DNA of 64,000 nucleotides. It comes from Pseudomonadota bacterium (lineage in GTDB: Bacteria; Bdellovibrionota; UBA1018). A program made the position numbers and the translations under genes. Of the stretch, positions 51,911 to 61,813 are shown in pieces; within the stretch, counting starts at the first letter, position 1; each line of letters begins with the position of its first letter. The DNA lies in contig JAIXQO010000002.1 of assembly GCA_027485695.1 (NCBI GenBank), positions 728,006-792,005 on the forward strand, written 5' to 3'. The notes under the pieces were generated by a model. It did no database searches. It worked only from the letters and a program-made list of their open reading frames with translations, and was not told the origin of the DNA.

Positions 51911-54262
51911 CTAGAGCCGATGAAAACTATTCAGCAAGAATTCACGTAAGCGGCGTAAGGGTTCTGGTCGAATCGTCGCCTGACAAGCTACCTGGCGAGC
52001 ATCGCGGAGTTCGTTTTCGATCCGCTCAACGAAACTCTTGCTGTCGGGCGAATTGACCCGCGCGTGCATATCTCGCACTCGACCGAGCAGCTCTCGCGCC
52101 GTATTCTCTCGATCCTGAATCGAGGTCACGCTCAGGAGTTTATCGCCGTATACAACAGCCTCATAGTACGCGGTCTCTCCGAAATTTCGTAGCTCCAATT
52201 CCTGCCAATATCGCTTACGCAGCGGACTGACGATTTCGTCTTCATGCTCCTTGAACTCGCGAGCGAGGATTTCAATCGCCTCTTCGTCTGAATCTCGAAC
52301 CACCCGATTATCCGAACTCAACCAGTAGTCAGCCAGCGGCTTGAGCACTTTCTGGAAATTCACTTTGCCCTGCGCGCGATCACACATTTCTCTCAGTGAT
52401 CGTGGAAGCACCCGACGATCTGACGCCTGAGTGTTGGTGGAGATATTCTTGAGCGCTCGAAACCAATCCGAAACCCAAACATCTAGACTCGCTTCTCGAA
52501 TCAATGGAGCAGAGGTGGTTTTTTTTCGGAATTCGAGCTCATCAATCAGAGCGGCCTGTAAATCGAAATACTCAGTTTTCGGGGAGTCATTCAGTAGCCC
52601 CTGACCTTTTTGCGCCCAGTCCATCAACTCGGCGTGGGAGAGATGACGGACCCACGTGGAGAGGTTGCCCACGCGCCCCGCTCGCCAGAGTCGATCGAGA
52701 GCAGGAGTAATCGCGTCGCGGACTGCTGCGAACATCTTGGGTGAGGATACCCGGTATTTCTCCACGAGGCGCTGAATCGCAATCGTCCGAGCCTCCAATT
52801 CGTCGAGCGGGAGACGTTCCAGTCCGCTCGACTTGAACTGCGTCGATAAACGACGGAGTTCATTCTCTAAAAGAGCCACCGTATTTCCGTGCTCCTTGGT
52901 TAAATTCAAGACAAACGTCCACTCGGCAGAACTCCACGAACTTCGTAAATAATACGAGTCTAGGACCTGCTGATAGAGTTGATTGCGGCGAGCAACGCCA
53001 TACGATTTTTTCTTAAAAAACCCGCTGAGCTTCACTTCGCTACCATCAAGCTGTGGATTACGAACGGGCCCCAGGTGAGCGTATTCACTCCAAGGCAATC
53101 CGAGTTCCCCAAAAAACACTTGTGCCTGCGCGGCCGAACGCTGATTCGACCATCCTTCGAAATAACCAGGGGTAAAATCGACATCGTAGCCTCGATCCAG
53201 CCAATACTTGATGAACTCCGCACGCCGTAGGCGATAGCGAGCCATGAGCTCCAGATCGAGCGCCTCTTTCTGAGGTCGAATCGCTCGGTTTTCGATGAGC
53301 AAAACAGAGTCGCCCACAATCGCAGGTCGATGCGCGACATACTTTGGTTTACTTCGCGCGCCTGTCAAACGAGATTCTTGATTCGGGTTTTTGTAGATCT
53401 CGGCAAGTTTTTTTACCAGGACCTTCTGATCCATGATTCGACGATCCGCGAATAGAGCGAGAATAGCCTCACTACTGGGAGGACGATTTGCATCAGCAAA
53501 GAGCGCTTCAAGTCGCTTGAGAAACGATTCCCACTGCCCTTCGTATTCTCGAATCACGGCCTGATAGGCGACTTGTTGATCACTCGCCCAACGCTTTACC
53601 GGAGTCGCGTTGTAACCGTCTTTGCCGAAAAATCCCCACGACATCACCGGTGTCTCGGCATCCAGCTTCAGGCTGGCCAGCCAAAATAGCGCATCGTCGT
53701 AACCCGACTCCGTTACGTGCCCACCGAAGGCATCCAAATTCAGCCAGGCTCCTGCCTGGCGAGGTAAGTCAAACATATGCTTCTGATGTCGAGCGAGATT
53801 GAAATGTATTTCATCCACACTGAGCGGAGAATTTTGCCATTCAAGTGCTCCGGCATCGAGAGAGGAACCAATCGTCGAACGATCCGGATAAGTAATTCGA
53901 TACGAGATCGTACCATGGCTCTCGCGAGCTTCGGAGATCACACACTCGGGACAGTCTCTACGTAGCAACTCGAGGTATCGTAAACGAGCACGAGAATTGG
54001 TGTTTCCTTCGATCTCGAGAACCCCTTTGCCTCGTCCGGTGATTGCTTTTTTGAGAATAAAATAGCCAATATCTACCAACATACCCACGTTCGAGTGCGT
54101 CGGTTCAAATCCAAATTGGAATTGTCCGGAAAGATTCGGCCAACCACCTGGGCGACCACGATCGCCAGGACCTGCATACGCAAGTCCCGCAAAGAATTGC
54201 ACCCAAACAACTAGAATGAGACAAAAAATTGATCGATCAGAAACTCTTCGAGGACGGAACAT
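51911..54262 (-). CDS. Large secreted protein, possibly amidoligase-like N-terminal domain
   Basis: The 783-residue product has a signal peptide ending AGLAYAGPG. Residues about 45-230 show FQFGFEPTHS, then ITYPDRSTIGSSLDAGALEWQNSPLS, then GAWLNLDAFGGHVTES. This order resembles amidoligase-type ATP-grasp-like ligases (D-x-S, G-x-E-x-x-SP-x-L, G-x-H) but the first Glu pair is not intact. The rest is helical and unassigned. It is convergent with the GETHD genes, 15 bases apart. Export makes an ATP-dependent ligase unlikely in the classical sense. Confidence 0.6.
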   Translation of the reverse strand: MFRPRRVSDRSIFCLILVVWVQFFAGLAYAGPGDRGRPGGWPNLSGQFQFGFEPTHSNVGMLVDIGYFILKKAITGRGKGVLEIEGNTNSRARLRYLELLRRDCPECVISEARESHGTISYRITYPDRSTIGSSLDAGALEWQNSPLSVDEIHFNLARHQKHMFDLPRQAGAWLNLDAFGGHVTESGYDDALFWLASLKLDAETPVMSWGFFGKDGYNATPVKRWASDQQVAYQAVIREYEGQWESFLKRLEALFADANRPPSSEAILALFADRRIMDQKVLVKKLAEIYKNPNQESRLTGARSKPKYVAHRPAIVGDSVLLIENRAIRPQKEALDLELMARYRLRRAEFIKYWLDRGYDVDFTPGYFEGWSNQRSAAQAQVFFGELGLPWSEYAHLGPVRNPQLDGSEVKLSGFFKKKSYGVARRNQLYQQVLDSYYLRSSWSSAEWTFVLNLTKEHGNTVALLENELRRLSTQFKSSGLERLPLDELEARTIAIQRLVEKYRVSSPKMFAAVRDAITPALDRLWRAGRVGNLSTWVRHLSHAELMDWAQKGQGLLNDSPKTEYFDLQAALIDELEFRKKTTSAPLIREASLDVWVSDWFRALKNISTNTQASDRRVLPRSLREMCDRAQGKVNFQKVLKPLADYWLSSDNRVVRDSDEEAIEILAREFKEHEDEIVSPLRKRYWQELELRNFGETAYYEAVVYGDKLLSVTSIQDRENTARELLGRVRDMHARVNSPDSKSFVERIENELRDARQVACQATIRPEPLRRLREFLLNSFHRL

Positions 54263-54384
54263 CCTCTCTTATCGGAAACTTTTGGCCCTGAATAAGTAGA
54301 TGTTGAAACCGTCAATATATTCGCGCTTTGATCTTTCACCATCTCATCGCAAGTAAATCGATCGCTTCAGTGAGCCTCAAGTCC

Positions 54385-57048
54385 CTACCGAATCAGGACT
54401 TCGCGTGGACGAGCGCCATCGGCGGGACCGACGACTCCCCGCGCTTCCATGATCTCAATCAAGCGAGCCGCACGGTTGTAACCGATTCGAAGATGACGTT
54501 GCAGGTAACTCGCTGACGCTTGGCCGTTTTGCTTCACGAGCTCAAGCGCGCGAGGAAACATTTCGTCGTCCTGATCGTCTTCATCGCTACCATCCTCGGA
54601 GGCCGCATCTTCGTCGATGAGGATCTCGTTACGGTAAGTCGGTTTGCCCTGTTCCTTGAGAAATGACGTCACTTTGAGGATCTCATCGTCAGAAAGGTAT
54701 GCACCGTGGAGGCGAAGCAAGTTAGAGGTCCCTGGAGGGATGAAGAACATGTCGCCACGACCGAGGAGACGCTCAGCCCCGAAACGATCCAGAATGGTTT
54801 TCGAGTCGATACCCGAGGCCAACTGGAACGACACGCGCGATGGTAAGTTCGCTTTAATGATACCGGTCACCACGTCTGTGGATGGACGTTGGGTTGCAAT
54901 CACCAAGTGAATACCGGCGGCGCGCGCCTTCTGAGCGATACGGGCGATCGAAAGCTCGACTTCTTTTTTGGCGGTCATCATCAGGTCGGCAAGCTCGTCG
55001 ATGACGATCACAATGTAAGGTAACTTTGCAAACCGGGCGTCGCCGTTCTCGTCTTTCTCGAACGCTTCTTGCCAGTCTCCGCCAGAGAGTTTTTCCATGC
55101 TCTCCACTTGGCTCTCCGCCGTCTCGAGGGTCTCTTGCAGGAGATCAACCCCGATCTCGTCCACCCGCTGATTGAAGGATGCGAGGTTACGCACGTTCAT
55201 CATGGCGAGAATGCGGTAACGTCGTTCCATCTCGCGAACCGCCCACTTGAGTGCCGCTGCCGCTTGCGAGGAATCATCGACGACCGGAAGGAGCAAATGC
55301 GGGATATCCTGGTAGCTCGCGAATTCGATCATCTTCGGATCGACGAGGATCATGCGAAGTTCATCCGGCGTGAAACGGTACAACAACGAACAGATGAGCC
55401 CGTTCATGAAAACCGATTTACCGGAACCCGTCTGACCGGCGCATAACAAGTGAGGCATCTTGGCAAGGTCGGCGAAATACGTAGAGCCCGCGATGTCCTT
55501 GCCCATGGCAACCGTGATCTGGTGTTTGCCCGAGTAGAACTCAGTGTGCGCCATGAACTCTTTCATGAAGACGTTCTCGCGCGTTTCCGAAGGGATCTCG
55601 ATCCCGACCACGCTCTTGCCCGGAAGTGGCGCGATGATTCGCACGCTCTGCGCGGAGAGGGCCATCGAGATATCGTCCGCAAGCGAAGCGATTCGGGAGA
55701 CCTTAACGCCGGCGGCAGGTTTGAATTCATAGAGCGTGATCACGGGTCCTGGACGAACCGCTGTCACCTCACCTTCGATTTCGAAATCGAGGAATTTCTG
55801 CCTTAAAATCTCGGCGTTCTGGTAGAGGCGATCGGTATCGACGGTATTCTCGACCTTGGGCGGTTTCACGAGAAACTCGAGAGCCGGGAGTTTCCAGCTG
55901 CCGCGCTTGCGAGGTTGAGAGCTTTTTTTCTTTTTCTTTTCTTCGGATTCTTTTTCTTCACCGAGTGGAAGCAGGCTTTGCTTCTGAAGTTCGTGAGGGA
56001 GAATGGCGGGAACCGAAGTTGGAAGTTCGCCCATTGGACCGGCCGCCGCTGCCGCACTCGCAGGAACCGGAGTCGGTATCGCGATCAGTTTACCTTTGGA
56101 TTTCGGTTTGAGTTCAACTTCTCTCTCGTCGTCCGCTTCTTCTTCGTCATCGATTTCAACGCCAGCCGTTCCCGCTGCTTCGAGATCCTCGTTCGCGATG
56201 AGGCCCGAACCCTGGTGCTCAATCGCCGCCAAAGTCTTAGCCTTGTCCGCGCCGATCTTGGGTAGGGCCCCTCGCTCTTCCTCGAGTGATCCCAATTTCT
56301 TAGCTTCGCGTTTCACGCGAGTTTCTTTGGCCCATTTGAGAAGTGCATCCATGGAGCGCTCAAGACCTCGCGACGCCGCTTGCGCGCCTTTCATCGCGAG
56401 TAGGCCCACGATGAAACTCAAGTACGTGAAAAGCACGCGCGAGATACGAACCACTACACGGGAAAATGCGACCAGAACTCGCTCGCCCACGGCCGCAACG
56501 CTGATCGGGGTTGAAGCCGCAATCGCGAGCAAGAAAATCAGGAGCGATAGAATGGAGGATCCCCATTCATTGAGTTGCTTGACCAAGATCTCGACGAACC
56601 AGATACCCGCCGCACCGCCGGTCAAAAGTACCGCGCCGCCGTATGTCCAATTGCGTTTCTGCAGTGTAAGAAAGACGGTCAGCGAAAGCACCGCGACGAG
56701 CATTCCGCTCAGCGTCGCAAGCACCCGAAGGCCGCCTTCTCGACGAAAGATAGAGGTCGATATGAAGATGAGAGCCGCAGGAACGAGGAAAGCGGCAATC
56801 CCGACTGTTTCGAAAAGAAATGCAACGAGTTCGGCGCCGATGCGACCACAGGCGTTTCTTACCGGAGAATCTCCACTCGTAGAGAACAGAGAAGGGTCAC
56901 CGGGATGATAGGTCAGCAGAGCAACCATCAAGAAGAGAGCGACGGCAAAGACGCCGATACTGCCCAGCTCGACGCCGAGATTTTTTTCAGATCTTCCGGA
57001 TCCCTGACCACTTTTTGAACTGCCGACTGAACCGTTTCTTTTGCCCAT
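54385..57048 (-). CDS. ftsK: DNA translocase FtsK
   Basis: FtsK coordinates septation with chromosome dimer resolution. The 887-residue protein has an N-terminal four-to-five-helix membrane domain, an acidic linker (EIDDEEEADDEREVELKPK), and the motor domain: AGQTGSGKSVFMNGLICS Walker A, YIVIVIDELADLMM Walker B, and RPSTDVVTGIIKANLPSRVSF. The C-terminal winged helix (YLQRHLRIGYNRAARLIEIMEARGVVGP) is the KOPS-reading gamma domain. Length and order are typical. Confidence 0.96.
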   Translation of the reverse strand: MGKRNGSVGSSKSGQGSGRSEKNLGVELGSIGVFAVALFLMVALLTYHPGDPSLFSTSGDSPVRNACGRIGAELVAFLFETVGIAAFLVPAALIFISTSIFRREGGLRVLATLSGMLVAVLSLTVFLTLQKRNWTYGGAVLLTGGAAGIWFVEILVKQLNEWGSSILSLLIFLLAIAASTPISVAAVGERVLVAFSRVVVRISRVLFTYLSFIVGLLAMKGAQAASRGLERSMDALLKWAKETRVKREAKKLGSLEEERGALPKIGADKAKTLAAIEHQGSGLIANEDLEAAGTAGVEIDDEEEADDEREVELKPKSKGKLIAIPTPVPASAAAAAGPMGELPTSVPAILPHELQKQSLLPLGEEKESEEKKKKKSSQPRKRGSWKLPALEFLVKPPKVENTVDTDRLYQNAEILRQKFLDFEIEGEVTAVRPGPVITLYEFKPAAGVKVSRIASLADDISMALSAQSVRIIAPLPGKSVVGIEIPSETRENVFMKEFMAHTEFYSGKHQITVAMGKDIAGSTYFADLAKMPHLLCAGQTGSGKSVFMNGLICSLLYRFTPDELRMILVDPKMIEFASYQDIPHLLLPVVDDSSQAAAALKWAVREMERRYRILAMMNVRNLASFNQRVDEIGVDLLQETLETAESQVESMEKLSGGDWQEAFEKDENGDARFAKLPYIVIVIDELADLMMTAKKEVELSIARIAQKARAAGIHLVIATQRPSTDVVTGIIKANLPSRVSFQLASGIDSKTILDRFGAERLLGRGDMFFIPPGTSNLLRLHGAYLSDDEILKVTSFLKEQGKPTYRNEILIDEDAASEDGSDEDDQDDEMFPRALELVKQNGQASASYLQRHLRIGYNRAARLIEIMEARGVVGPADGARPREVLIR

Positions 57049-57121
57049 CGTTATAGATTAAATGGTACACGACTTTTCCAGTTTTCAATTTTCAAAAAAA
57101 ACCGTAAGAGCCTGTAGGCAT

Positions 57122-58099
57122 ATGGCTCGACCAGCGAAAAAACCCCTCAGCAAGAAGAAACCCAAAGTACTCGCATACGACCTCGGAGGGACCAAAGTAT
57201 CCGTCGGAGTGATTGATTCGAGCGGCAAAATTTTGGCTTCTCACCGTGAACCGGTTCTCATCTCTCAAGGCAAAAAAGCGACGCTCGATCAACTCGCTCG
57301 CTTGGGCCTCGAGATGATCAAACAATATCCGGAAATCGAAGTCGCCGGCATCGCTTCCGCTGGACCGCTCGATCCTGAAAGAGGCGATCTGCTCGACCCG
57401 ACCAACTTCAAAGGTCCAGATGGCCCTTGGGGACGCACACCGATCACCTCTATTTTAAAGAAGCGTCTCAAAATCGAAGTCGTACTCGAAAACGACGCAG
57501 CTTCTGCTCTCCTTGCCGAAAGCTGGCAGGGACTGGCAAAAAAATTCCGCAACTCCATGATCCTCACGCTCGGAACGGGACTCGGAACTGCATTCATTTG
57601 CAATGGACGACTCGTTCGTGGCGGGAACAGCTCACACACCGAAGCCGGTCACATGATGATCATCCAAGACGACGAGAGCGCACTCTGCGGCTGCGGAAAC
57701 TATGGATGTGCCGAAGCCTATCTTTCCGGTAAGTTTTTTGCCCACCGGGCTCGTAAGCGTCTCAAAAACGATCAGATTGATGCAGTGCAAATCGCTGCCC
57801 GTGCGCGCCGCGGCGAAAAGGCAGCACTTGCGCTTTTTGACGAATACTCCGGTCACATGGCGACTACGCTCCATAACTGCTACCGCATCTTCGGACCAGA
57901 GATCGTGATTCTCACCGGTTCATTTGCGGCCGCCTATGATTTGTTTATTCCCCAGACTCAAGAGAAACTGCGCTATCTCATGCGCCGCTACTTGGATTTG
58001 ACGGGTCCTCTTCCAGAAATTCAGGTTTCTACGCTCGAAAACCAGGCTGGTTTGCTTGGCGGCGCTTACATCGCGCTCCAAAAAATCGGCGCCCTTTAA
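57122..58099 (+). CDS. ROK-family sugar kinase (glucokinase-like)
   Basis: The 325-residue protein from ATG 57122 has the ATP-binding start VLAYDLGGTKVSVGVID, the GLGTAFICNGRLVRGGNSSHTEAGHM region with the catalytic-site sequence, and the zinc-binding ALCGCGNYGCAEAYLSG of ROK members. Substrate may be glucose or another hexose. The 20 upstream codons from 57062 lack a ribosome site. It diverges from ftsK. Confidence 0.88.
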   Translation: MARPAKKPLSKKKPKVLAYDLGGTKVSVGVIDSSGKILASHREPVLISQGKKATLDQLARLGLEMIKQYPEIEVAGIASAGPLDPERGDLLDPTNFKGPDGPWGRTPITSILKKRLKIEVVLENDAASALLAESWQGLAKKFRNSMILTLGTGLGTAFICNGRLVRGGNSSHTEAGHMMIIQDDESALCGCGNYGCAEAYLSGKFFAHRARKRLKNDQIDAVQIAARARRGEKAALALFDEYSGHMATTLHNCYRIFGPEIVILTGSFAAAYDLFIPQTQEKLRYLMRRYLDLTGPLPEIQVSTLENQAGLLGGAYIALQKIGAL

Positions 58100-58111
58100 T
58101 AGAGAGATCGA

Positions 58112-58216
58112 GATAAAGACAAAAGCCAGAGCCTGAGTCGAGGTGGAGTCCGAGATCGAGAAGGACTCTCTCGCCGATCCTTTTCAAACTCACCTCTGGC
58201 TCTTTCTTCTGTCTAA
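58112..58216 (+). terminator. Branched hairpin region after the ROK kinase, T-rich 3' side
   Basis: AGCCAGAG (58124-58131) pairs with CTCTGGCT (58194-58201). Inside, GAGTCC (58146-58151) pairs with GGACTC (58163-58168). The 3' flank is T-rich (TCTTTCTTCTGTCT). It may end the kinase transcript or be a structured untranslated RNA. The remaining 58217-58648 holds the OMP promoter and leader; no gene is convincing there. Confidence 0.45.
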
Positions 58217-58372
58217 TGCCCTCTGTCTATATTGTTGCTGTTATTCACGTTACGCAGTATCGCCCACCCCCACACCCCCTACATCTAGTGTGCGTTTATG
58301 AGTTGACAGTGTTTATGGGCGCCTGCACTCTCATATTCATAGCATTCGCTCTTTTGACAAAAGCAGTACAGT

Positions 58373-58401
58373 TTGAACGGCCCTCTTGCGATCTGTAATG
58401 C
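58373..58401 (+). promoter_or_regulatory. Candidate promoter of the major OMP gene
   Basis: TTGAAC (58373-58378) and TAATGC (58396-58401) are spaced by 17 bases. A start near 58408 would give a leader of about 240 bases before the OMP ATG at 58649. A TTGACA further upstream (58354) has no matching -10 at proper distance. Confidence 0.45.
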
Positions 58402-58531
58402 GATAAAGAGTGTCTTTTCAAGCTGAGCTTGTGGGCTACCTTCGCTCAGAATCCCGAGTTTTAGTTTCGACTCTCCGATTTGAGCGGCAACGTGGCCGTT
58501 TGACTATCCTGCTTTTGTTTTCGTTTGGGGG

Positions 58532-58557
58532 TTTTCCTCATGCATTACCGAGGAAAA
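58532..58557 (+). repeat. Leader hairpin of the OMP mRNA
   Basis: TTTTCCTC (58532-58539) pairs perfectly with GAGGAAAA (58550-58557) around a ten-base loop, 91 bases before the OMP start. It could stabilise the mRNA or bind a regulator. The ribosome site AGGGGAG is well placed and free of this hairpin. Confidence 0.4.
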
Positions 58558-58648
58558 TCAGGCGGAAAAAAAGGGGCGGTTGCTACGAAACAACAACTCA
58601 ATCGAACCGTAATAGGTTCGGACTCACTCTGTTGAGGGGAGATATTCA

Positions 58649-59773
58649 ATGAAGACTCGTATGATTTCCATGCTTGCTCTGGTTGCTATCGTCGCCGGTT
58701 CTACCGACGCTTTCGCTTCCCGCGCGCGCGTTAATGTCATGGGCCAAGGCGATGCAGGTTTCATCCTGAACAGCAGCGGATCCATGTACTACGACGACAT
58801 GTACAACATTTTCTACAACCCAGCTTACGTCAATGACTTCAAAAACTGGGTGATCGTCGAAAAAGGTTCCGCAACTGGCACCAACGAAGGTGGTTTCGTG
58901 ACCTCTTTCATGGGCGTGAACGTCGGCGCATTCTTCAACCGCGTTGATGCGTTCAACTTCACTTCTGGCGCAACCGCTACCGCTAACAACTCCGTTCTTC
59001 GTCCGATCGACCTCGTGGTCGGTGGCGATCACGGTGTGAAATGGGGTCTCGGACTCACCTATGCAAAAAGCAAAGGTGACGCTGTTACCGCTGGCAAGCA
59101 GAACCACCTCACCGCTCGCGCTGGTGTGATGGTTGCTGACTTCGCTCCATTCGTCAGCTATCGCATCAAAGGCGAAGACAAGACGAACGACGCGAACAAA
59201 ACCAAAGCAAACGACATGACGATTGGTGTGAAATACCAGTACGGCGAATGGTCCCCATACGCTGCTTACCGCACCTTCAAGCATGAGACGACCGCTGCAA
59301 GCGTCACCACCAAAGACAACAGCCTCACGGCAATGTTGATCGGTGCTGGCCGTAACACGAAGATCGGCGAAAACGCCCGTCTCGTTTACAACCTCGCATA
59401 CGCTCGCCTCACTGCAAAAGACATCGGCGCAAGCGCAAGCAAATCCGCACGCACGGTGATCCCAGTTGACTTCGCTATCGAAGGCGACGTCGCTTCCTGG
59501 ATCACGGTTCGCGCTGGTCTCCAATACCGCCTCATGGACCGCGTTGCTGGTGCAACGAACGCTGCCATCGTCGGCGGTACGGCTGCAAAGTCGGGCTCCC
59601 AAGCTGACAACACGGGCGGACGCATCGGTGCGACCTTCCACGTCAGCAAATTGGACATCGACTGGGCTTTCGGCTCTAACAGCGCTTCGGCAGGTGCAGC
59701 TAACCTCGACACCGACACCGTCGGTTTCGACAGCGGCACGTTCTCGAACCTGTCCGTCAGCTACAAGTGGTAA
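58649..59773 (+). CDS. Major outer-membrane beta-barrel protein (Bdellovibrio-type porin-like)
   Basis: The 374-residue product has a signal peptide (MLALVAIVAGSTDAFASR). The mature start (RVNVMGQGDAGFIL, then MYNIFYNPAYVNDFKNWVIVEKG) follows the major OMP pattern of Bdellovibrio relatives. Alternating beta strands fill the rest, and it ends SVSYKW, an aromatic C-terminal residue fitting BAM recognition. Codon use is strongly biased to a few codons (GGT/GGC, AAC, CTC), as expected for an abundant protein. A strong ribosome site and terminator frame it. Confidence 0.85.
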   Translation: MKTRMISMLALVAIVAGSTDAFASRARVNVMGQGDAGFILNSSGSMYYDDMYNIFYNPAYVNDFKNWVIVEKGSATGTNEGGFVTSFMGVNVGAFFNRVDAFNFTSGATATANNSVLRPIDLVVGGDHGVKWGLGLTYAKSKGDAVTAGKQNHLTARAGVMVADFAPFVSYRIKGEDKTNDANKTKANDMTIGVKYQYGEWSPYAAYRTFKHETTAASVTTKDNSLTAMLIGAGRNTKIGENARLVYNLAYARLTAKDIGASASKSARTVIPVDFAIEGDVASWITVRAGLQYRLMDRVAGATNAAIVGGTAAKSGSQADNTGGRIGATFHVSKLDIDWAFGSNSASAGAANLDTDTVGFDSGTFSNLSVSYKW

Positions 59774-59801
59774 TTTGAGAGTCTAACTCTCGAAAGAGAA
59801 A

Positions 59802-59829
59802 CCCCGGGACTTGCGTCCCGGGGTTTTTT
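59802..59829 (+). terminator. Strong intrinsic terminator of the OMP gene
   Basis: CCCCGGGAC (59802-59810) and GTCCCGGGG (59815-59823) form a perfect 9-bp GC stem with a TTGC loop, followed by six T. It also lies five bases past the 3' end of the convergent DUF885 gene. Confidence 0.95.
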
Positions 59830-59833
59830 GTTT

Positions 59834-61630
59834 TTAGCGCTTCAGTTCGGCTCTCAACCAATTCTTCCACTCTACTTCGACCAATCCCATCCCCAATGTT
59901 CCATTCACGAGCATCTGTGCGTGAAACCGTCGCAGATCGAATTTTTTCCCTAACTTTTCCTGCGAGATTTTTCGCATCTCCTGAAACTTCAGCTGCCCCA
60001 TTTTGTATCCCAGCGCTTGCCCCGGGAGTACGGCATATCGATCTGTTTCGATCTCTGCCTCCGCTGGGCTGAGTGCGGTATTTTCATTCATGTAAGTGAG
60101 CGCAGTGGCCTTGCTCCATCCTCGAGCATGGATTCCAGTATCCACCACCAAGCGCACGGCGCGAAGCAGCTCATCGCTCAACTGACCAAACCTCTGATCA
60201 GGCTGATCTAATAATCCCATTTCGCGGCCCAAAGATTCTGCGTAGAGTGCCCATCCCTCGACAAATGAATTTGCATAGAAATACGAGATTCGCGCGCGCG
60301 GTGTACCCGAAGTGCTTTTGGACTGGGCGTATTGCAAAGCCAATTGCAAATGATGCCCAGGCACGCCTTCGTGCATGAAAAGCGTCGTCGCTCGAAAACG
60401 GTAGGCAAAATCAAATCGATGCGTGTTGAGCACAAGCTTGCCATACGGCTGTGCATCGGTAGGGTCTCGATAATAGGCGGCCGTAGACAAGGTTGAATCA
60501 CCGTTAACGATTCTGAGTTCTGCGAGCTCACTCACATCGAAATACTCGGGCATTCGACTTTCAACGCGCTTTTGTACCGCTTGGAACTCTGCCAGCAACT
60601 CCTCACTCGATCGATATCTCTGAGACGGGTCGGACTTCATGAAATCCAGGAAGTCTTTGACCCGCGAAAACGAACCGTAAACATGACTCAACTTCATCAC
60701 TTCGCTTTGAATGCGCGCAACCTCGCGAAGACCGAGCGCGTGTATCTCATCGGCAGTAATTCCATCGATATCCGTTTGTCGGGCGATCTCCGCCTGGTAC
60801 CACGCCTTGCCGTCAGGCAATGCAGAGGCCCCGTATGAATTGCGACAATTCCGTCCGGGTTGAGCCACTTCATAGTATTGAATCAACTTTTGAAAAGACG
60901 GAACCACGAGGCGAGAGACTTGGTCCAAATACGAACTCATGAGTTCAGATCGCTGTTCTTTACTGAGTTCGGTATGAGCCGCCAGATAGATCTCAATGGG
61001 TTGACGAAACGGATTTTTTTCCAGATCAGGATTGACCGCCGAGCTCCATCGAGAAACCAGTTTAGGCAGAATATCGCAGGGTAAAAACCAACCTTGTTTT
61101 CCTAATTCTCGATTCGCGCGAATATGTGCGGGCACTCGTTTCGAAAAAATTTCGAAGCGCTCGCGAAAAATCGATAGGTGCTTGGGATCATCAAATGAAA
61201 ATGACGAGATTCCCGGATTCGCATCCCAGAGGAGCTCTGTCGCGAAATTATTCATGTGCTCAAACGAATAGAGACGGCTGGCGGTGAAATGAAATGATTT
61301 CTTCCGCTGATCGAGCTGACGTTTCAAGTTTTGGTAAACGATCTGATTTTCTGGGGTGAGATTTCGATCGTCAAACTTGCGCACTCGCTCAGCAGCCCGC
61401 CGATAGGCCACATCCAAGCGACGAGAGAACCGTTGCGGATGGGCGGCTTCATTCCAAAGTTGATTCGACGGGCTTGTAATCGGGAGCTGATCGTCAAACT
61501 GAATGAGGTCCGAATAGACCTCAGAAATCAAATGAGGCAGGTCAGCGCTGGAACCTGCAAAACTACAATGGATCGAACTCAACAGAAAAAATACAGACCA
61601 CACCCAAGTTTGCATCATGGGTGCACTCAT
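59834..61630 (-). CDS. Secreted DUF885-family metallohydrolase
   Basis: The 598-residue product has a signal peptide (WSVFFLLSSIHCSFAG). The DUF885 core is clear: FMHEGVPGHHLQLALQYA, with the HExxGHH-like metal and catalytic residues, then FVEGWALYAESLGREMG and the late EIETDRYAVLPGQALGYKMG. Members are putative zinc carboxypeptidases or peptidases. A Met at residue 5 or 6 is a possible start that gives a better signal peptide. The gene stands alone between two terminators. Confidence 0.85.
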   Translation of the reverse strand: MSAPMMQTWVWSVFFLLSSIHCSFAGSSADLPHLISEVYSDLIQFDDQLPITSPSNQLWNEAAHPQRFSRRLDVAYRRAAERVRKFDDRNLTPENQIVYQNLKRQLDQRKKSFHFTASRLYSFEHMNNFATELLWDANPGISSFSFDDPKHLSIFRERFEIFSKRVPAHIRANRELGKQGWFLPCDILPKLVSRWSSAVNPDLEKNPFRQPIEIYLAAHTELSKEQRSELMSSYLDQVSRLVVPSFQKLIQYYEVAQPGRNCRNSYGASALPDGKAWYQAEIARQTDIDGITADEIHALGLREVARIQSEVMKLSHVYGSFSRVKDFLDFMKSDPSQRYRSSEELLAEFQAVQKRVESRMPEYFDVSELAELRIVNGDSTLSTAAYYRDPTDAQPYGKLVLNTHRFDFAYRFRATTLFMHEGVPGHHLQLALQYAQSKSTSGTPRARISYFYANSFVEGWALYAESLGREMGLLDQPDQRFGQLSDELLRAVRLVVDTGIHARGWSKATALTYMNENTALSPAEAEIETDRYAVLPGQALGYKMGQLKFQEMRKISQEKLGKKFDLRRFHAQMLVNGTLGMGLVEVEWKNWLRAELKR

Positions 61631-61740
61631 TAGCGCTCGAGAGGATCATTTCACATATCCAAATCCCGTCCACACGCCGGACAATTCGAAAAACTGTTCC
61701 AATTATCGGGTAAATACTGGATGAGCCTGAAACAGCTTCA

Positions 61741-61777
61741 AAAAAAAGCCCAATCATTTCCATGATTGGGCTTTTTT
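61741..61777. terminator. Bidirectional intrinsic terminator
   Basis: GCCCAATCAT (61748-61757) and ATGATTGGGC (61762-61771) form a perfect 10-bp stem with TTCC loop. The stem is flanked by seven A and six T, so it can end transcripts from either side; the likely user is the minus gene ending at 61814. Confidence 0.92.
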
Positions 61778-61813
61778 CATCTGTCTGAGCCCTGACTCTT
61801 GGGCTCATTCGAA

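Noticed and set aside
58216..58398. 60-codon plus-strand frame with a hydrophobic stretch
   Set aside because: It overlaps the likely OMP promoter, has no ribosome site and unusual composition.
58410..58652. 80-codon GTG frame ending in ATGA overlap with the OMP start
   Set aside because: The overlap is suggestive, but the product is basic and random-looking and the strong ribosome site for the OMP makes coupling unnecessary.
58646..59641. 331-codon open frame opposite the major OMP
   Set aside because: Strong codon bias of the OMP gene keeps the opposite strand free of stops; the product is Val/Cys/His-rich without structure.
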